From: Luteolibacter luteus | Lineage (GTDB): Bacteria > Verrucomicrobiota > Verrucomicrobiia > Verrucomicrobiales > Akkermansiaceae | NCBI RefSeq assembly: GCF_012913485.1 | Contig: NZ_CP051774.1 | Coordinates: 5,952,001 to 6,016,000 of the forward strand | DNA: 64,000 nucleotides | Direction: 5' to 3' | Part shown: positions 16,398 through 25,877 of the stretch, piece after piece | Layout: each line of letters begins with the position of its first letter | Position numbering within the stretch: position 1 is the stretch's first letter | Made by a program: the position numbers and the translations under genes | The notes under the pieces: model-generated | The model's database searches: none | What the model was told of the DNA's origin: nothing | Seen by the model: the letters and a program-made list of their open reading frames with translations, nothing else

Positions 16398-19085
16398 ATG
16401 AGAACGAAACGTCACCCGAATTACGCCCGCGTCGGCTTGCGCTGGCTGGGCATCGCCATGATCGCCATCGCGCCATCGAGCCGTGCGATCGAAGCGCCAG
16501 CGCCGGAAGCCCCGCGGCAGCCGGAGGAAGACCAGGGCTGGCCGCGGGACTTCACGCTGAAGAAGGCGCGCCTGACCTGCTACCAGCCGCAGATCGACGA
16601 GTGGGACAGCTACCGGGTGCTGCATGCGCGGCTGGCGGTCTCGCTAACACCCGCGGGGGAAGCGCCTTACCTCGGAGTCGCGGAGATCACCGGGGAAACG
16701 ACCACGGACCAGGAGACCCGCACCGTGCTGATCCGCAATATCAAGGTGGAGTCCGCCCGCTTCCAGACCGAGAAGCCGGAGGATGCCGCGCGGCTGGAAG
16801 CACTGCTGAAGGAGGTCTTCCCAAAGGAGCCGGTGAGCGCCTCGCTGGACCGCATCCTGGCCGGCGTGAAGCTCTCGAAGGGCTCCGCTCGCACCGCGGA
16901 CCTGAAGATGGATCCGCCGCCGATCTTCGTTTCCACCGCTGCGGCCATGCTGCTGATGGTGGAGGGAAAGCCGGTCCTAGCGCCGATTGATAAGGTGCCG
17001 CTGAAGTTCGTGGTGAATACGAACTGGGACATCCTCTTCGATGAAGCCGCCGGGAACTACTATCTCCTTAGTGGTGACGAATGGCTGACGGCGAAGGAAC
17101 TGAATGGCCCGTGGTCACTCGCGGAATCCCTGCCTGCCGCAGTGAACGACCTGCCGGATGACGATACCTGGCAGCACGTGAAGCAGGACCTGCCATGGAG
17201 CATCAAAAAGGGGATGATCGTCCCGAAGGTCTTCTTTTCCGATAAGCCCGCCGAGCTGATCACCTTCAACGGGGACCCGGTGTGGGAGAAGATCGAGGGT
17301 ACCGACCTCTCCTGGGCCACGAATACCGAGAGCCACGTCTTTCAGAAGGGCGATGGCACGATTTACTTTCTGACCAGCGGCCGCTGGTTCAAGACACCGA
17401 AGCTCGGCGACGACTGGGCCTATGCGGGCAATGACCTGCCTGAGGACTTCAGCAAGCTGCCGGATGACGAGCCGTACAGCGAGGTGCTCTCCAGTGTGCC
17501 CGGCACGGACGAGGCGGAGGATGCCGTCATCCTGGCCAGCGTGCCGGTGGAGGGCGTGGTGAAGATCAAGGAGGCGGAGGCCAAGGCGAAGGCCACCTAC
17601 AATGGCGATCCGGAATTCAAGCCGGTGGACGGCACGCAACTCCAGTATGCCACCAACACGCCCAACGACGTGATCGAGTGCGAGGGAAAGTACTACCTCT
17701 GCCAGGATGCGGTGTGGTTTGTCTCCGACAAGGCGACGGGTCCGTGGAAGGTATGCAAGGACGTGCCGGATGCGATCTACAAGATCCCGCCTTCTTCGCC
17801 GGTCTACCGCGTCACCTACGTGAATGTGGAGAACGACGACGATGATGACGATGGCGAGGTGACCACCTCTTACACCGCCGGCTACTTCGGATCCTTCATC
17901 GCAGGCCTTGCGCTCGGCGAGTGCCTATGGTGGGGCACCGGCTACTACTATCCGCCCTACGTCGGATGGTGGGGCCACTATCCCGCCTACTATCCATATC
18001 ACTACAGCTATGGCTGCGCCGCGGTCTACAACCGCTGGACCGGCGGCTACGCCGTGGGTGAGCGCGTCTATGGACCCTACGCCTCCGCGGGCCGCGCGGC
18101 ATGGTACAATCCGGCGACGGGCCGCTATGGCCGCGCCGCGCACGTGGAGGGTCCCTACGGCGGCCGCACCGTGGCCGGTGCCTACAATCCGCGCACCGGC
18201 ACCGGCTGGGCTACTCGACAGGGAAACAACGGCTATGCCCAGTGGGGGACATCGGTCGCACGACGTGGCGACCACTGGGTGCAATCGGCCCACATCGCGG
18301 GGCCGGATGGCGGCATTGCCGGCTGGCGCGGATCGAATGGCGCGGGCACCTTTCATTGGAGCGATCAGGGCCATGGCGGCATGGCGGTGCACAACGGTGA
18401 CTTCTATGCCGGCCACGATGGCAACGTGTATCGCAAGGATGACGGCCAGTGGAGCAAGTGGGAGAACGGTGGTTGGCAACCGGCAGGACACAATGCCGAC
18501 GGCTTCCGTCCGGGACCGAATCCCAATCCCAATCCGGGACCGAATCCAGGCCCGAACCCGAATCCCGGCCCGCGGCCAAACCCGGGCAAGAACGGCTTCA
18601 TCAGCGGCCAGACCGATCACTTCCCCGGCTATCCTCACGATCGTACCCGCCCCGGCCAAGGTGGGGCAGGCGAGCGGAATCCCGCCTTCGAAAATCGTCC
18701 CGGCCAAGGCGGTGCGGGCGAGCGGAATCCGGCTTTCGAGAATCGCCCGGGCCAGGGTGGTGCAGGCGAGCGGAATCCGGCTTTCGAAAACCGTCCCGGG
18801 CAAGGAGGTGCGGGTACGCGCAATCCGAACCTACCGGAGCGCCATGTGACAGATCCGGGCGAGGTGCAGAACCGTCTCAACCGCGAGGCGCACACGCGCG
18901 ATGTCGGCGACCAGCGCACCCAGCAATTCCGCCAGCAGCGCTCGAACTTCGGCGGTGGTAGCGGTGGCTTCAATCGTGGTGGAGGCGGTTTCAACCGAGG
19001 CGGTTTCGGCGGCGGCGGTGGTGGCCGCTTCGGAGGCGGAGGCGGCTTCCACCGGGGCGGTGGCGGTGGCTTTCACCGCCGTTGA
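16398..19085 (+). CDS. Large secreted protein with Gly/Pro-rich repeat tail ('carbohydrate-binding family V/XII'-type annotation)
   Basis: 895 residues from the ATG at 16398; the frame is open further upstream but inside the Omp85-like gene. A signal peptide or anchor lies near residues 15-35. Residues 200-480 hold three related ~80-residue modules, each with YY- or YF-containing strands and a W-hydrophobic-(G)PW or LPxD(F) turn (YYLLSGDEW, IYFLTSGRWF, YYLCQDAVWF). An acidic stretch and a Tyr/Gly/Pro segment with repeated YGPY, NPRTG and GNVYRK follow. The C-terminus has a PNPNPGPNPG run, 16-residue repeats and a Gly/Arg/Phe tail. The same modular order occurs in a widespread bacterial family often labelled carbohydrate-binding V/XII; actual sugar binding is not shown. 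It follows the barrel gene by 37 bases and may be exported or anchored through it. Confidence 0.75.
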   Translation: MRTKRHPNYARVGLRWLGIAMIAIAPSSRAIEAPAPEAPRQPEEDQGWPRDFTLKKARLTCYQPQIDEWDSYRVLHARLAVSLTPAGEAPYLGVAEITGETTTDQETRTVLIRNIKVESARFQTEKPEDAARLEALLKEVFPKEPVSASLDRILAGVKLSKGSARTADLKMDPPPIFVSTAAAMLLMVEGKPVLAPIDKVPLKFVVNTNWDILFDEAAGNYYLLSGDEWLTAKELNGPWSLAESLPAAVNDLPDDDTWQHVKQDLPWSIKKGMIVPKVFFSDKPAELITFNGDPVWEKIEGTDLSWATNTESHVFQKGDGTIYFLTSGRWFKTPKLGDDWAYAGNDLPEDFSKLPDDEPYSEVLSSVPGTDEAEDAVILASVPVEGVVKIKEAEAKAKATYNGDPEFKPVDGTQLQYATNTPNDVIECEGKYYLCQDAVWFVSDKATGPWKVCKDVPDAIYKIPPSSPVYRVTYVNVENDDDDDDGEVTTSYTAGYFGSFIAGLALGECLWWGTGYYYPPYVGWWGHYPAYYPYHYSYGCAAVYNRWTGGYAVGERVYGPYASAGRAAWYNPATGRYGRAAHVEGPYGGRTVAGAYNPRTGTGWATRQGNNGYAQWGTSVARRGDHWVQSAHIAGPDGGIAGWRGSNGAGTFHWSDQGHGGMAVHNGDFYAGHDGNVYRKDDGQWSKWENGGWQPAGHNADGFRPGPNPNPNPGPNPGPNPNPGPRPNPGKNGFISGQTDHFPGYPHDRTRPGQGGAGERNPAFENRPGQGGAGERNPAFENRPGQGGAGERNPAFENRPGQGGAGTRNPNLPERHVTDPGEVQNRLNREAHTRDVGDQRTQQFRQQRSNFGGGSGGFNRGGGGFNRGGFGGGGGGRFGGGGGFHRGGGGGFHRR
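18648..18839 (+). repeat. In-frame 48-base tandem repeats
   Basis: Three full 48-base units starting at 18648, 18696 and 18744, plus a degenerate fourth, encode RPGQGGAGERNPAFEN. They lie inside the large secreted protein. Synonymous differences between units show that the repeats are not very recent. Length variation between strains is plausible. Confidence 0.9.
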
Positions 19086-19492
19086 GGGCGGAAGGTCTAA
19101 CGGATTGATCGCTCGCCATTAGGCTTCATGAACTTCCAGGTATTGGTCATCGGTAATACGGAGCTCCCCTTGTCCCTTGCGACGGGGCAGGGGGAGCATT
19201 TGCCGGTGGATCCTCGCCGGTCTTTCCGGGCATCCGGGGCCAATGTCATTCGCGCTTCGGAGGAGTGCCGGGAGGATTGCCTCCACGGGAATCAGGTCAT
19301 CATGCCGGTTCAGGTGTCCGGCGACCGTTTGCCGTGGATCTACGGAATCCGTAGTAGGTCCCTTCCGGCACCCTTCCGGAGCGCATCACGAACCGGGGTG
19401 GGTGCCGGACCTGCCCCTTCTCCTGGGCCGTCCGGTCCCGTCTTCCATGCCATCCCGCCCCGCGAGGGGCAGAACTATTTCTTCTACTTGTC
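19086..19492. other. Upstream region of the sulfatase/DUF1254 run
   Basis: 407 bases. A 122-codon open frame (19128-19496) crosses it but has low-complexity, non-protein-like composition. The region holds a 15-base palindrome at 19340 and is the only long gap before the 21-kb co-directional run, so it is the best place for the promoter of that run. I could not assign -35/-10 boxes. Confidence 0.45.
19340..19354. promoter_or_regulatory. Palindrome, candidate operator
   Basis: CTACGGAATCCGTAG has perfect 7-base arms around one central base, about 140 bases upstream of the formylglycine-generating-enzyme start. A dyad of this size fits a dimeric repressor or activator site. No regulator is encoded next to it. 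Confidence 0.35.
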
Positions 19493-20596
19493 ATGAAACA
19501 CCGAATATTGGTGGTCAGCCTCACAATCCTCTGCTTGGTCCGTTCGTCGGGACAGGAGGCCCTAGTCCCCGCCGAGGGGAAATCGTCATCCTCGGGGATG
19601 AAGTGGATCCCTGCCGGGGACTTCGTGATGGGTAGCGCGCGCGCGGAAGCTCGCGCGAATGAGAAGCCGGAGCATCCAGTGAAGATGGATGGCTTCTGGA
19701 TCGATCTGAAACCGGTGACCAATGCGGATTTTGCAAAGTTCGTCTCGGACACCGGTTACATCACCACGGCGGAGAAGCCGGTGGATTGGGAGGAGTTGAA
19801 GAAGTCGCTCCCGCCAGATGCCACGAAGCCGGATCCGGAGATGCTGAAGCCCGGCTCGATGGTCTTCACGCCGACGGAAGGCCCGGTCGATCTGCGCGAG
19901 ATGAGCGCATGGTGGCGCTGGGTTCAGGGTGCGGACTGGAAACATCCGGAAGGTCCGGATAGCGACATCAAGGGGCGCGAGAATCATCCCGTCGTGCAGG
20001 TCTCGTGGTACGATGCCGCGGCTTATGCGAAGTGGGCGGGCAAGCGGCTGCCTACGGAGGCGGAGTGGGAATATGCGGCACGCGGCGGATTGAAAGGAAA
20101 GCGCTATGCCTGGGGTGACGAGCCGATGCGTGATGGCAAGGCACTCGCAAATACCTGGACGGGCGAATTCCCCTACAAGAATACCGCGGAGGATGGCTTC
20201 AAGGGAACCGCCCCAGTCGGATCATTTCCCGCGAATGCATGGGGCCTCTACGACATGGGCGGCAATGTGTGGAACTGGTGCAGCGATTGGTACCGGCCGG
20301 ATACCTACTCACGGGATCTCCTTGCGCTAAAGGTGAAGGCTGGAAATGACGCCTCCCCGGCGGAGTTGGTGTGCCACAATCCGAGCGGCCCCTTGAAGAG
20401 CTACAGCCCCGGTCATCCCCACCAGACGGAGGAGCGTGTGACGAAGGGCGGCTCCTTTCTCTGCCACCCGGCCTACTGCGAAAGCTACCGGCCCAGCGCA
20501 CGCCGCGGTACGCCGCCGGATACCGGCATGAGCCACATCGGCTTCCGCTGCGCGAAGTCCGCGCCCGCTCCGGCCACCGCTCTCACAAAACCCTGA
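19493..20596 (+). CDS. Exported formylglycine-generating enzyme (SUMF1/FGE type)
   Basis: 367 residues. A hydrophobic N-terminus (ILVVSLTILCLV) indicates a signal peptide or lipid-free export. The FGE-sulfatase domain spans about residues 36-355: MKWIPAGDFVMGS, HPVVQVSWYDAAAYAKWAGK, RLPTEAEWEYAARGG, GLYDMGGNVWNWCSDWY, and GGSFLCHPAYC near the end. The two catalytic cysteines of copper-dependent aerobic FGE are present as C324 and C329 (C-x4-C), followed by GFRC. The enzyme converts the active-site Cys of type I sulfatases to formylglycine. Five sulfatases follow on the same strand, so this is their likely activator. Two distinct sulfatase motif types in the cluster raise the question of its substrate range. 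Confidence 0.92.
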   Translation: MKHRILVVSLTILCLVRSSGQEALVPAEGKSSSSGMKWIPAGDFVMGSARAEARANEKPEHPVKMDGFWIDLKPVTNADFAKFVSDTGYITTAEKPVDWEELKKSLPPDATKPDPEMLKPGSMVFTPTEGPVDLREMSAWWRWVQGADWKHPEGPDSDIKGRENHPVVQVSWYDAAAYAKWAGKRLPTEAEWEYAARGGLKGKRYAWGDEPMRDGKALANTWTGEFPYKNTAEDGFKGTAPVGSFPANAWGLYDMGGNVWNWCSDWYRPDTYSRDLLALKVKAGNDASPAELVCHNPSGPLKSYSPGHPHQTEERVTKGGSFLCHPAYCESYRPSARRGTPPDTGMSHIGFRCAKSAPAPATALTKP

Positions 20597-20603
20597 TCTC
20601 GCC

Positions 20604-21380
20604 ATGAAGCACCTCACTATCGCCTTCAGTCTGCTCATGCTCCCGCTTCGCGCGGAAGACGCCGAGCTCGCGAAGAAGCTCAGCAACCCAGTGTCGGATC
20701 TGATTAGTGTGCCGCTGCAGGGGAATCTCGACTTCGGCCTCGGGCCGGGAGGGGGGACCAAGTTCACGCTGAACATCCAGCCAGTGGTCCCCATCTCGCT
20801 CAATGACGATTGGAATGTGATCTCCCGCACGATCCTGCCGGTCATCGATCAGCAGGGGATCTCCTTCGGTGGCGCGGATGACGAGTTCGGCCTCGGAGAC
20901 ATCACGCAGAGCTTCTTCTTCTCACCGAAGAAGAGCGAGCCCTTCATCTGGGGCATCGGTCCGGCCTTCCTCATCCCGACCGCGACTGACTCTAGCCTCG
21001 GCCTGGAGAAGTGGGGCGCGGGTCCCACGCTGGTGATCCTCAAGCAGCAGCACGGCTGGACCTACGGCGCGCTGGCGAATCACCTCTGGGACTTCGCGGG
21101 CGATGACGACCGGGCCGCCGTGAATGCCACCTTCATCCAGCCCTTCCTCTCTTACACGAACTCGCACGCCACCTCCTTCACGCTGAACCTGGAGTCCACC
21201 TACGACTGGCAGCGCGAGCAGTGGAATGTCCCGGCGAACTTCCTGGTCAGCCAGATGGTGAAAGTCGGCGGCCATCCCATGCAGGTCTTCGGCGGGATCC
21301 GCTACTACCTCGAACGTCCGGACAGCGGGGCCGAATGGGGCCTGCGCTTCGGCGTCACTTTCCTCTTTCCGAAAAGCTGA
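20604..21380 (+). CDS. Outer-membrane channel/transporter-like protein ('neuromedin U' type)
   Basis: 258 residues with a signal peptide ([13 protein letters not shown]). The mature part is short amphipathic beta-strands with a terminal aromatic strand ([10 protein letters not shown]), as in a small outer-membrane barrel. [14 protein letters not shown] near the N-terminus is typical of the family often mis-named neuromedin U, which is frequently found beside sulfatase and transporter genes. It starts 7 bases after the FGE stop. A role in uptake of sulfate esters or their products is inferred from context only. Confidence 0.72.
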   Translation: MKHLTIAFSLLMLPLRAEDAELAKKLSNPVSDLISVPLQGNLDFGLGPGGGTKFTLNIQPVVPISLNDDWNVISRTILPVIDQQGISFGGADDEFGLGDITQSFFFSPKKSEPFIWGIGPAFLIPTATDSSLGLEKWGAGPTLVILKQQHGWTYGALANHLWDFAGDDDRAAVNATFIQPFLSYTNSHATSFTLNLESTYDWQREQWNVPANFLVSQMVKVGGHPMQVFGGIRYYLERPDSGAEWGLRFGVTFLFPKS

Positions 21381-21397
21381 AGCAATTCGAGGTAACC

Positions 21398-23743
21398 ATG
21401 AAATCGACATTCACCAGGCGGTCGACGACTTTCTTCCTCACCGTGGGGATCGCGATCCTTCCCGGAATCCGGGCCCAGGAAGCGCCATCGACCGGCATCC
21501 CTTATCCTCCGCCGCCCTTCGAGGGAAAGATTGGAAAGACCTACAAGGAATCCGAGCCCGCGTGGCCGAAGATCCCGACCGCTGCGAAGGACGCTCCGAA
21601 TGTGCTCATCATCCTGCTCGATGATGTCGGCTTCGGCCAGACCTCGACGTTCGGCGGACTGATCCCGACGCCGAATCTCGACAAGCTCGCTTCCGAGGGC
21701 CTGCGCTACAACCGCTTTCACACCACCGCGATCTGCGGTCCATCGCGCGCTGCACTGTTGACCGGGCGAAATCATCATCAAGCCGGGAATGGCTTTCTGA
21801 TGGAGTGGGCCACTGGCTTTCCCAGCTACACCACCATGATCCCGAAGACCACGGCCACCGTCGCCGAGGTGCTGAAGGACAATGGCTACACGACCTGGTG
21901 GTTCGGAAAGAACCACAACACGCCGGATTGGGAAACCGGGCCCACCGGCCCCTTCGACCGCTGGCCCACCGGCCTGGGCTTCGATTACTTCTACGGCTTC
22001 AATGCGGGGGAGACGCACCAGTTCTACCCCGTGGTCTTCGAGAACACGACGGCGGCGGAGCCGGACAAGACCCCGGAGCAGGGCTACCACTTCATGACCG
22101 ACATGACCGATCGCGCGATCGCGAAGATGCGCTACGGGAAGTCGGTCGCGCCTGAAAAGCCCTTCTTCATGTACTTCGCCCCCGGAGCGATGCATGCGCC
22201 CCACCACGTCACGAAGGAGTGGCGGGACAAGTTCAAGGGCAAGTTCGACATGGGCTGGGAGAAGTACCGCGAGGTCGTCTACCAGAACCAACTGAAGATG
22301 GGCGTCATCCCGCCCGACACGAAGCTCACGCCACGACCGGAGTGGGTGCCTGCCTGGGACACTCTCTCGGCGGAGCAAAAGAAGCTCTACTGTGCCTTGT
22401 TCGAGAACTACGCGGGCTTCTTCTCCTTCGCGGACCATGAGGTCGGTCGCTTGCTCGATGCCGTGAAGGAATTGCCCGATGCGGAGAACACGCTGATCCT
22501 TTACCTCGTCGGCGACAACGGCGCTTCCTCGGAGGGTGGCCCGGATGGCACGCTGGACGAGATCAGGTCGCTCAATGGCATCAATAGCACCATTGAGGAA
22601 AACCTGGCCGGTCTCGACAAGCTCGGCGGACCCGAGACCGAGCCACACTATCCCGTAGGCTGGGCATGGGCGGGGAATACACCCTTCCAATGGGTCAAGC
22701 AGGTGGCTTCCCACCTTGGAGGAAGCCGGAATCCGATGGTCGTGAGCTGGCCTGCGAAGATCAAACACGACGACAAGCCGCGCGATTGCTTCCTGCACCT
22801 CGTCGATGTGATGCCGACCATCCTTGAAGTCGCCCACGTGGAGATGCCGGAGGTTGTCGATGGTATCAAGCAGTTGCCGCTCGCTGGTAAGTCTTTCCTT
22901 GGCAGCTTCACAGACGCTTCCTTCAAGGGGCGAGACGAGCAGTACTTCGAGATTCTCAGCAACCGCTCGATTTATTCCGGAGGTTGGAAAGCCAATGCCC
23001 AGCACACGCTGCCGTGGCGGCAGGATCTCGCTCCGGGAAATTGGGACAAGGACAAGTGGGAGCTCTACAACTTGAACGAGGACTTCTCCGAAGCGGAGAA
23101 CCTCGCGGAGAAGATGCCGGACAAGCTCGCCGAGATGAAGGCGAAGTTCGATGCTGCGGCGGAGAAGTATGACGTCTATCCTCTGGACGACCGTGGTGCG
23201 GCCCGGCTCTTCGAACCTAAGCCACCGCCACCCGGATCCGACCCTAAGGCGACGAGCTTCATCTATTATCCCGGTGCGGTCCGGCTCGCGGAGAATGCGG
23301 CACCGCCAATGAAGAATCGTAGTTGGACGCTCACGGCGAAGATAGATGCCCAAGGCGTGAAGACGCAGGGAGTGATCCTCGGCTTTGGCGGTGTAGCAGC
23401 CGGAATCTCGGCCTACGTCAAGGACGGCGTCCCGGTCTTTGCCTACAACTACTTTGAAAAGGAGACCCGGGTGAAGGGCAACAAGACGCTTCCCGAAGGT
23501 GAAGCAACGCTCGAATTTGACTTCGTCTATGCGGGTGGGGGATTGGGCAAAGCCGCCGATCTCGTGATCAAGTTGGACGGGGAGGAGATCGGCCGCGGCA
23601 AGTGCGAGCAAACCGTCGCCGGCCGCTTCGGCATCGATACCTTCGGTATCGGCGAGGATACAGGTCAACCCGTCGTCCCCGACTATCAGACGCCCTTCAA
23701 GTTCACGGGCGGGATCGAGAAAGTGGTGATCGATGTGAAGTGA
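21398..23743 (+). CDS. Exported type I arylsulfatase, CGPSR motif, with C-terminal beta domain
   Basis: 781 residues. The ATG at 21398 follows a GAGGT ribosome site by four bases. A signal peptide ends near IRAQ (residue 27), with an RR pair that is not a canonical Tat motif. The sulfatase domain spans about 65-600: metal-binding [13 protein letters not shown], the formylglycine site C113-[13 protein letters not shown], and the C-terminal metal motif [11 protein letters not shown]. Residues ~640-781 add a beta-sandwich-like tail seen in the ~780-residue arylsulfatase subfamily. It hydrolyses sulfate esters; the substrate cannot be read from the sequence. CxPSR is the classic FGE target. Confidence 0.92.
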   Translation: MKSTFTRRSTTFFLTVGIAILPGIRAQEAPSTGIPYPPPPFEGKIGKTYKESEPAWPKIPTAAKDAPNVLIILLDDVGFGQTSTFGGLIPTPNLDKLASEGLRYNRFHTTAICGPSRAALLTGRNHHQAGNGFLMEWATGFPSYTTMIPKTTATVAEVLKDNGYTTWWFGKNHNTPDWETGPTGPFDRWPTGLGFDYFYGFNAGETHQFYPVVFENTTAAEPDKTPEQGYHFMTDMTDRAIAKMRYGKSVAPEKPFFMYFAPGAMHAPHHVTKEWRDKFKGKFDMGWEKYREVVYQNQLKMGVIPPDTKLTPRPEWVPAWDTLSAEQKKLYCALFENYAGFFSFADHEVGRLLDAVKELPDAENTLILYLVGDNGASSEGGPDGTLDEIRSLNGINSTIEENLAGLDKLGGPETEPHYPVGWAWAGNTPFQWVKQVASHLGGSRNPMVVSWPAKIKHDDKPRDCFLHLVDVMPTILEVAHVEMPEVVDGIKQLPLAGKSFLGSFTDASFKGRDEQYFEILSNRSIYSGGWKANAQHTLPWRQDLAPGNWDKDKWELYNLNEDFSEAENLAEKMPDKLAEMKAKFDAAAEKYDVYPLDDRGAARLFEPKPPPPGSDPKATSFIYYPGAVRLAENAAPPMKNRSWTLTAKIDAQGVKTQGVILGFGGVAAGISAYVKDGVPVFAYNYFEKETRVKGNKTLPEGEATLEFDFVYAGGGLGKAADLVIKLDGEEIGRGKCEQTVAGRFGIDTFGIGEDTGQPVVPDYQTPFKFTGGIEKVVIDVK

Positions 23744-23772
23744 CGAAACGAAAACTCCAATCCATCGTGAAC

Positions 23773-25371
23773 ATGAAGAACCCAATCACCTTATTGCTCC
23801 TCGCAGGAGCAATAACCCTGCCCCTGCTCTCCCAGGAGAAGGCTCCCAATGCCTTCTCCATGCCACCGCAGGACAAGCCCTACCTTGAACCTGCCTTCCC
23901 GCGTCCGGAGCAGGAGAAGGCCGCTGCGGAGAAACTCGCGGCGCTGGAGAAGAAGACCGGGCGGAAGCCGAATGTCCTCATCATCCTCGTGGATGACATG
24001 GGCTGGGGTGATCCGGGCTGCTTCGGCGGCGGACCGCTCATCGGGGCACCCACGCCGAATATCGACAAGCTGGCCACAGAGGGCCTGAAGCTCATCAATG
24101 TCTATTCCCAGCCGACTTGCACGCCGAGCCGTGCCGCGTTGATGACCGGGCGCATTCCCACGCGCAGCGGCCTGACCCGCCCCACGCTCAGCGGAGAGAA
24201 ACCGAAGGTGAATCCTTGGGCCGATGAGGTCACCACCGCCAAGCTCTTGTCGGAGGCCGGATACCGCACTTGCCTTTCCGGGAAGTGGCATCTGGGCGAG
24301 GGGGAGGGAAGCTATCCTCACCAGTGCGGCTATGATGAGTACTATGGCATCCTTTCGGTCATCAGCGACCTGAGCCAGCAATTCGACAAGCGGCTCTATC
24401 CGGATCTGGTGTTACGCCCGGAGCGTCTCGCAGCGCTGCAGGAGCTAAGCGAGCCTGCCATCACGAAGGGCGTGAAAGGTGGGAAGCTGGAGATCGCGGA
24501 GAAGCTCACGAGCAGTGAAGAGCTCGGCCAGATCGATCAGAAGTTCATCGCTTATTCGGAGGAGTTCATCCGGCGCATGGCGAAGGAGGAAAAGCCCTTC
24601 TATCTCTATCACTCGCTGGGAAGACTTCACAACGACAGCTACCCGGCAAAGGGCTACGAGGGGAAAAGTCCCGCGGGCTTTCCGCAGCGGGATGCGCTGG
24701 TGGAGACCGACGACATTGTGGGTCGCCTGATCGCCGCGCTCAAGGAAACGGGCCAGCTTGAGAATACCTTTGTCTTCTTCACTTCCGACAATGGTGGCAA
24801 TGAGGACCTGATGCCGGACTCCAGCTACCAGCCCTTCCGCGGTGGAAAGGGCAGCACTTGGGAAGGTGGCGTCCGCGTTCCCGGGATCGCCTATTGGCCG
24901 GGCATGATCGCTCCCGGCCGCGTGAGCGAGGGGCTCTTCGATCTCTGCGACATGTTCAATACCCCGCTCGCACTCGCCGGGATCACCGAGAAAATCCCTT
25001 CCGAGCGCTACATCGATGGCATCGACCAGAGCTCCTTCCTCCTGGCGGACGATGGCAAGTCAAAGCGGGATGCCGTCTTCGTCTATGCGGAGAATGACCT
25101 GATGGCCGTCCGCTGGATGGAATACAAGGTCCACTTCAAGGTCTTCATCAATCAGGCCGCGCACCGGAATCTGGACGAGAGTATCGTGACCAATCTGGGC
25201 ATGGCCCCATGGGTCTACAATCTCTACATGGACCCGAAGGAGCAGAGCAGCCAAGGCCACTCCCGTTTCGAGTGGGGCCTTCCTCAGGTCCTCCAGCGTG
25301 CCGGGCGTCACGGTGCCACCTTCGCGAACTACCCTCGCAAGGACATCGGGCTGAAGAAGCCCGGCGGCTGA
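23773..25371 (+). CDS. Exported type I sulfatase, CTPSR motif
   Basis: 532 residues from the ATG at 23773, 29 bases after the previous gene. Signal peptide ITLLLLAGAITLPLLSQ. Sulfatase landmarks: NVLIILVDDMGWGDPG, C116-T-P-S-R-A-A-L-M-T-G-R, SGKWHLG (conserved Lys and His), FFTSDNGGNE, and FRGGKGSTWEGGVRVP. It belongs to the arylsulfatase A/GALNS-like group and carries the full active-site set. Its CxPSR site suits the FGE upstream. The exact substrate is unknown. Confidence 0.92.
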   Translation: MKNPITLLLLAGAITLPLLSQEKAPNAFSMPPQDKPYLEPAFPRPEQEKAAAEKLAALEKKTGRKPNVLIILVDDMGWGDPGCFGGGPLIGAPTPNIDKLATEGLKLINVYSQPTCTPSRAALMTGRIPTRSGLTRPTLSGEKPKVNPWADEVTTAKLLSEAGYRTCLSGKWHLGEGEGSYPHQCGYDEYYGILSVISDLSQQFDKRLYPDLVLRPERLAALQELSEPAITKGVKGGKLEIAEKLTSSEELGQIDQKFIAYSEEFIRRMAKEEKPFYLYHSLGRLHNDSYPAKGYEGKSPAGFPQRDALVETDDIVGRLIAALKETGQLENTFVFFTSDNGGNEDLMPDSSYQPFRGGKGSTWEGGVRVPGIAYWPGMIAPGRVSEGLFDLCDMFNTPLALAGITEKIPSERYIDGIDQSSFLLADDGKSKRDAVFVYAENDLMAVRWMEYKVHFKVFINQAAHRNLDESIVTNLGMAPWVYNLYMDPKEQSSQGHSRFEWGLPQVLQRAGRHGATFANYPRKDIGLKKPGG

Positions 25372-25412
25372 GCACATCTTTCCGGAACCAAGCAACCAAT
25401 CTATCGAATACC

Positions 25413-25829
25413 ATGAAAACGTTTGCATCCCTGATCGCATCCCTCGCCATGCTGGCGGGCAGCCTCTTCCTGGGCGGCTGCGCCAGCACGACCGCCTCCA
25501 GCACCGAACCTCTGCTCTCCGCCGCGGGCTTCACCAGTCGCACACCGGAGAATGCCAAACAGCAGGAACTCTACAACCAGCTGACTCCCTACAAGGTCCA
25601 GCGTGGCGAGTACAAGGGCAAGGTGATGTATGCCTACAAGGACGAGAAGAAGGGCGTCGCCTACGTGGGCGATGAAGCGGCCTACCAGCGCTACCAGAAG
25701 CTCGCCGTGGAGCGCCGCATCGCCCGGGACAACTACGAGGCCGCGCAGATGAACCGTGACTTCGCCTACGGCTGGTACGGTGCCTACGGCCCCTACTACG
25801 GATACGGCTATCCCGTCAGGAGATGGTGA
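25413..25829 (+). CDS. Small lipoprotein with Tyr/Gly-rich C-terminus
   Basis: 138 residues. A lipoprotein signal ends at C23 (LFLGGC). The mature part contains YKVQRGEYKGKVMYAYKDEK and ends in a Tyr/Gly/Pro stretch (YGAYGPYYGYGYP) like that of the 895-residue secreted protein at 16398. I do not recognise a named family. It lies between two sulfatases in the same orientation and probably sits in the outer membrane. Confidence 0.8.
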   Translation: MKTFASLIASLAMLAGSLFLGGCASTTASSTEPLLSAAGFTSRTPENAKQQELYNQLTPYKVQRGEYKGKVMYAYKDEKKGVAYVGDEAAYQRYQKLAVERRIARDNYEAAQMNRDFAYGWYGAYGPYYGYGYPVRRW

Positions 25830-25877
25830 GCCGGTAGCCTCGGATCAATCCGCTCCATTTGTCCTTCGGAAAGCCCC

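Noticed and set aside
18648-18839. CRISPR-like direct repeats
   Set aside because: Repeat units are contiguous, without spacers, and in frame with the coding sequence; they are protein repeats.
19128-19496. 122-codon frame ending in an ATGA overlap with the FGE start
   Set aside because: Overlap is tempting, but composition and lack of any conserved pattern suggest an accidental open frame in the leader region.
21305-23785. Minus-strand open frame of 826 codons
   Set aside because: Antisense to the CGPSR sulfatase, whose motifs are complete. Arg/Val/Gly-rich composition typical of reverse-strand shadows.
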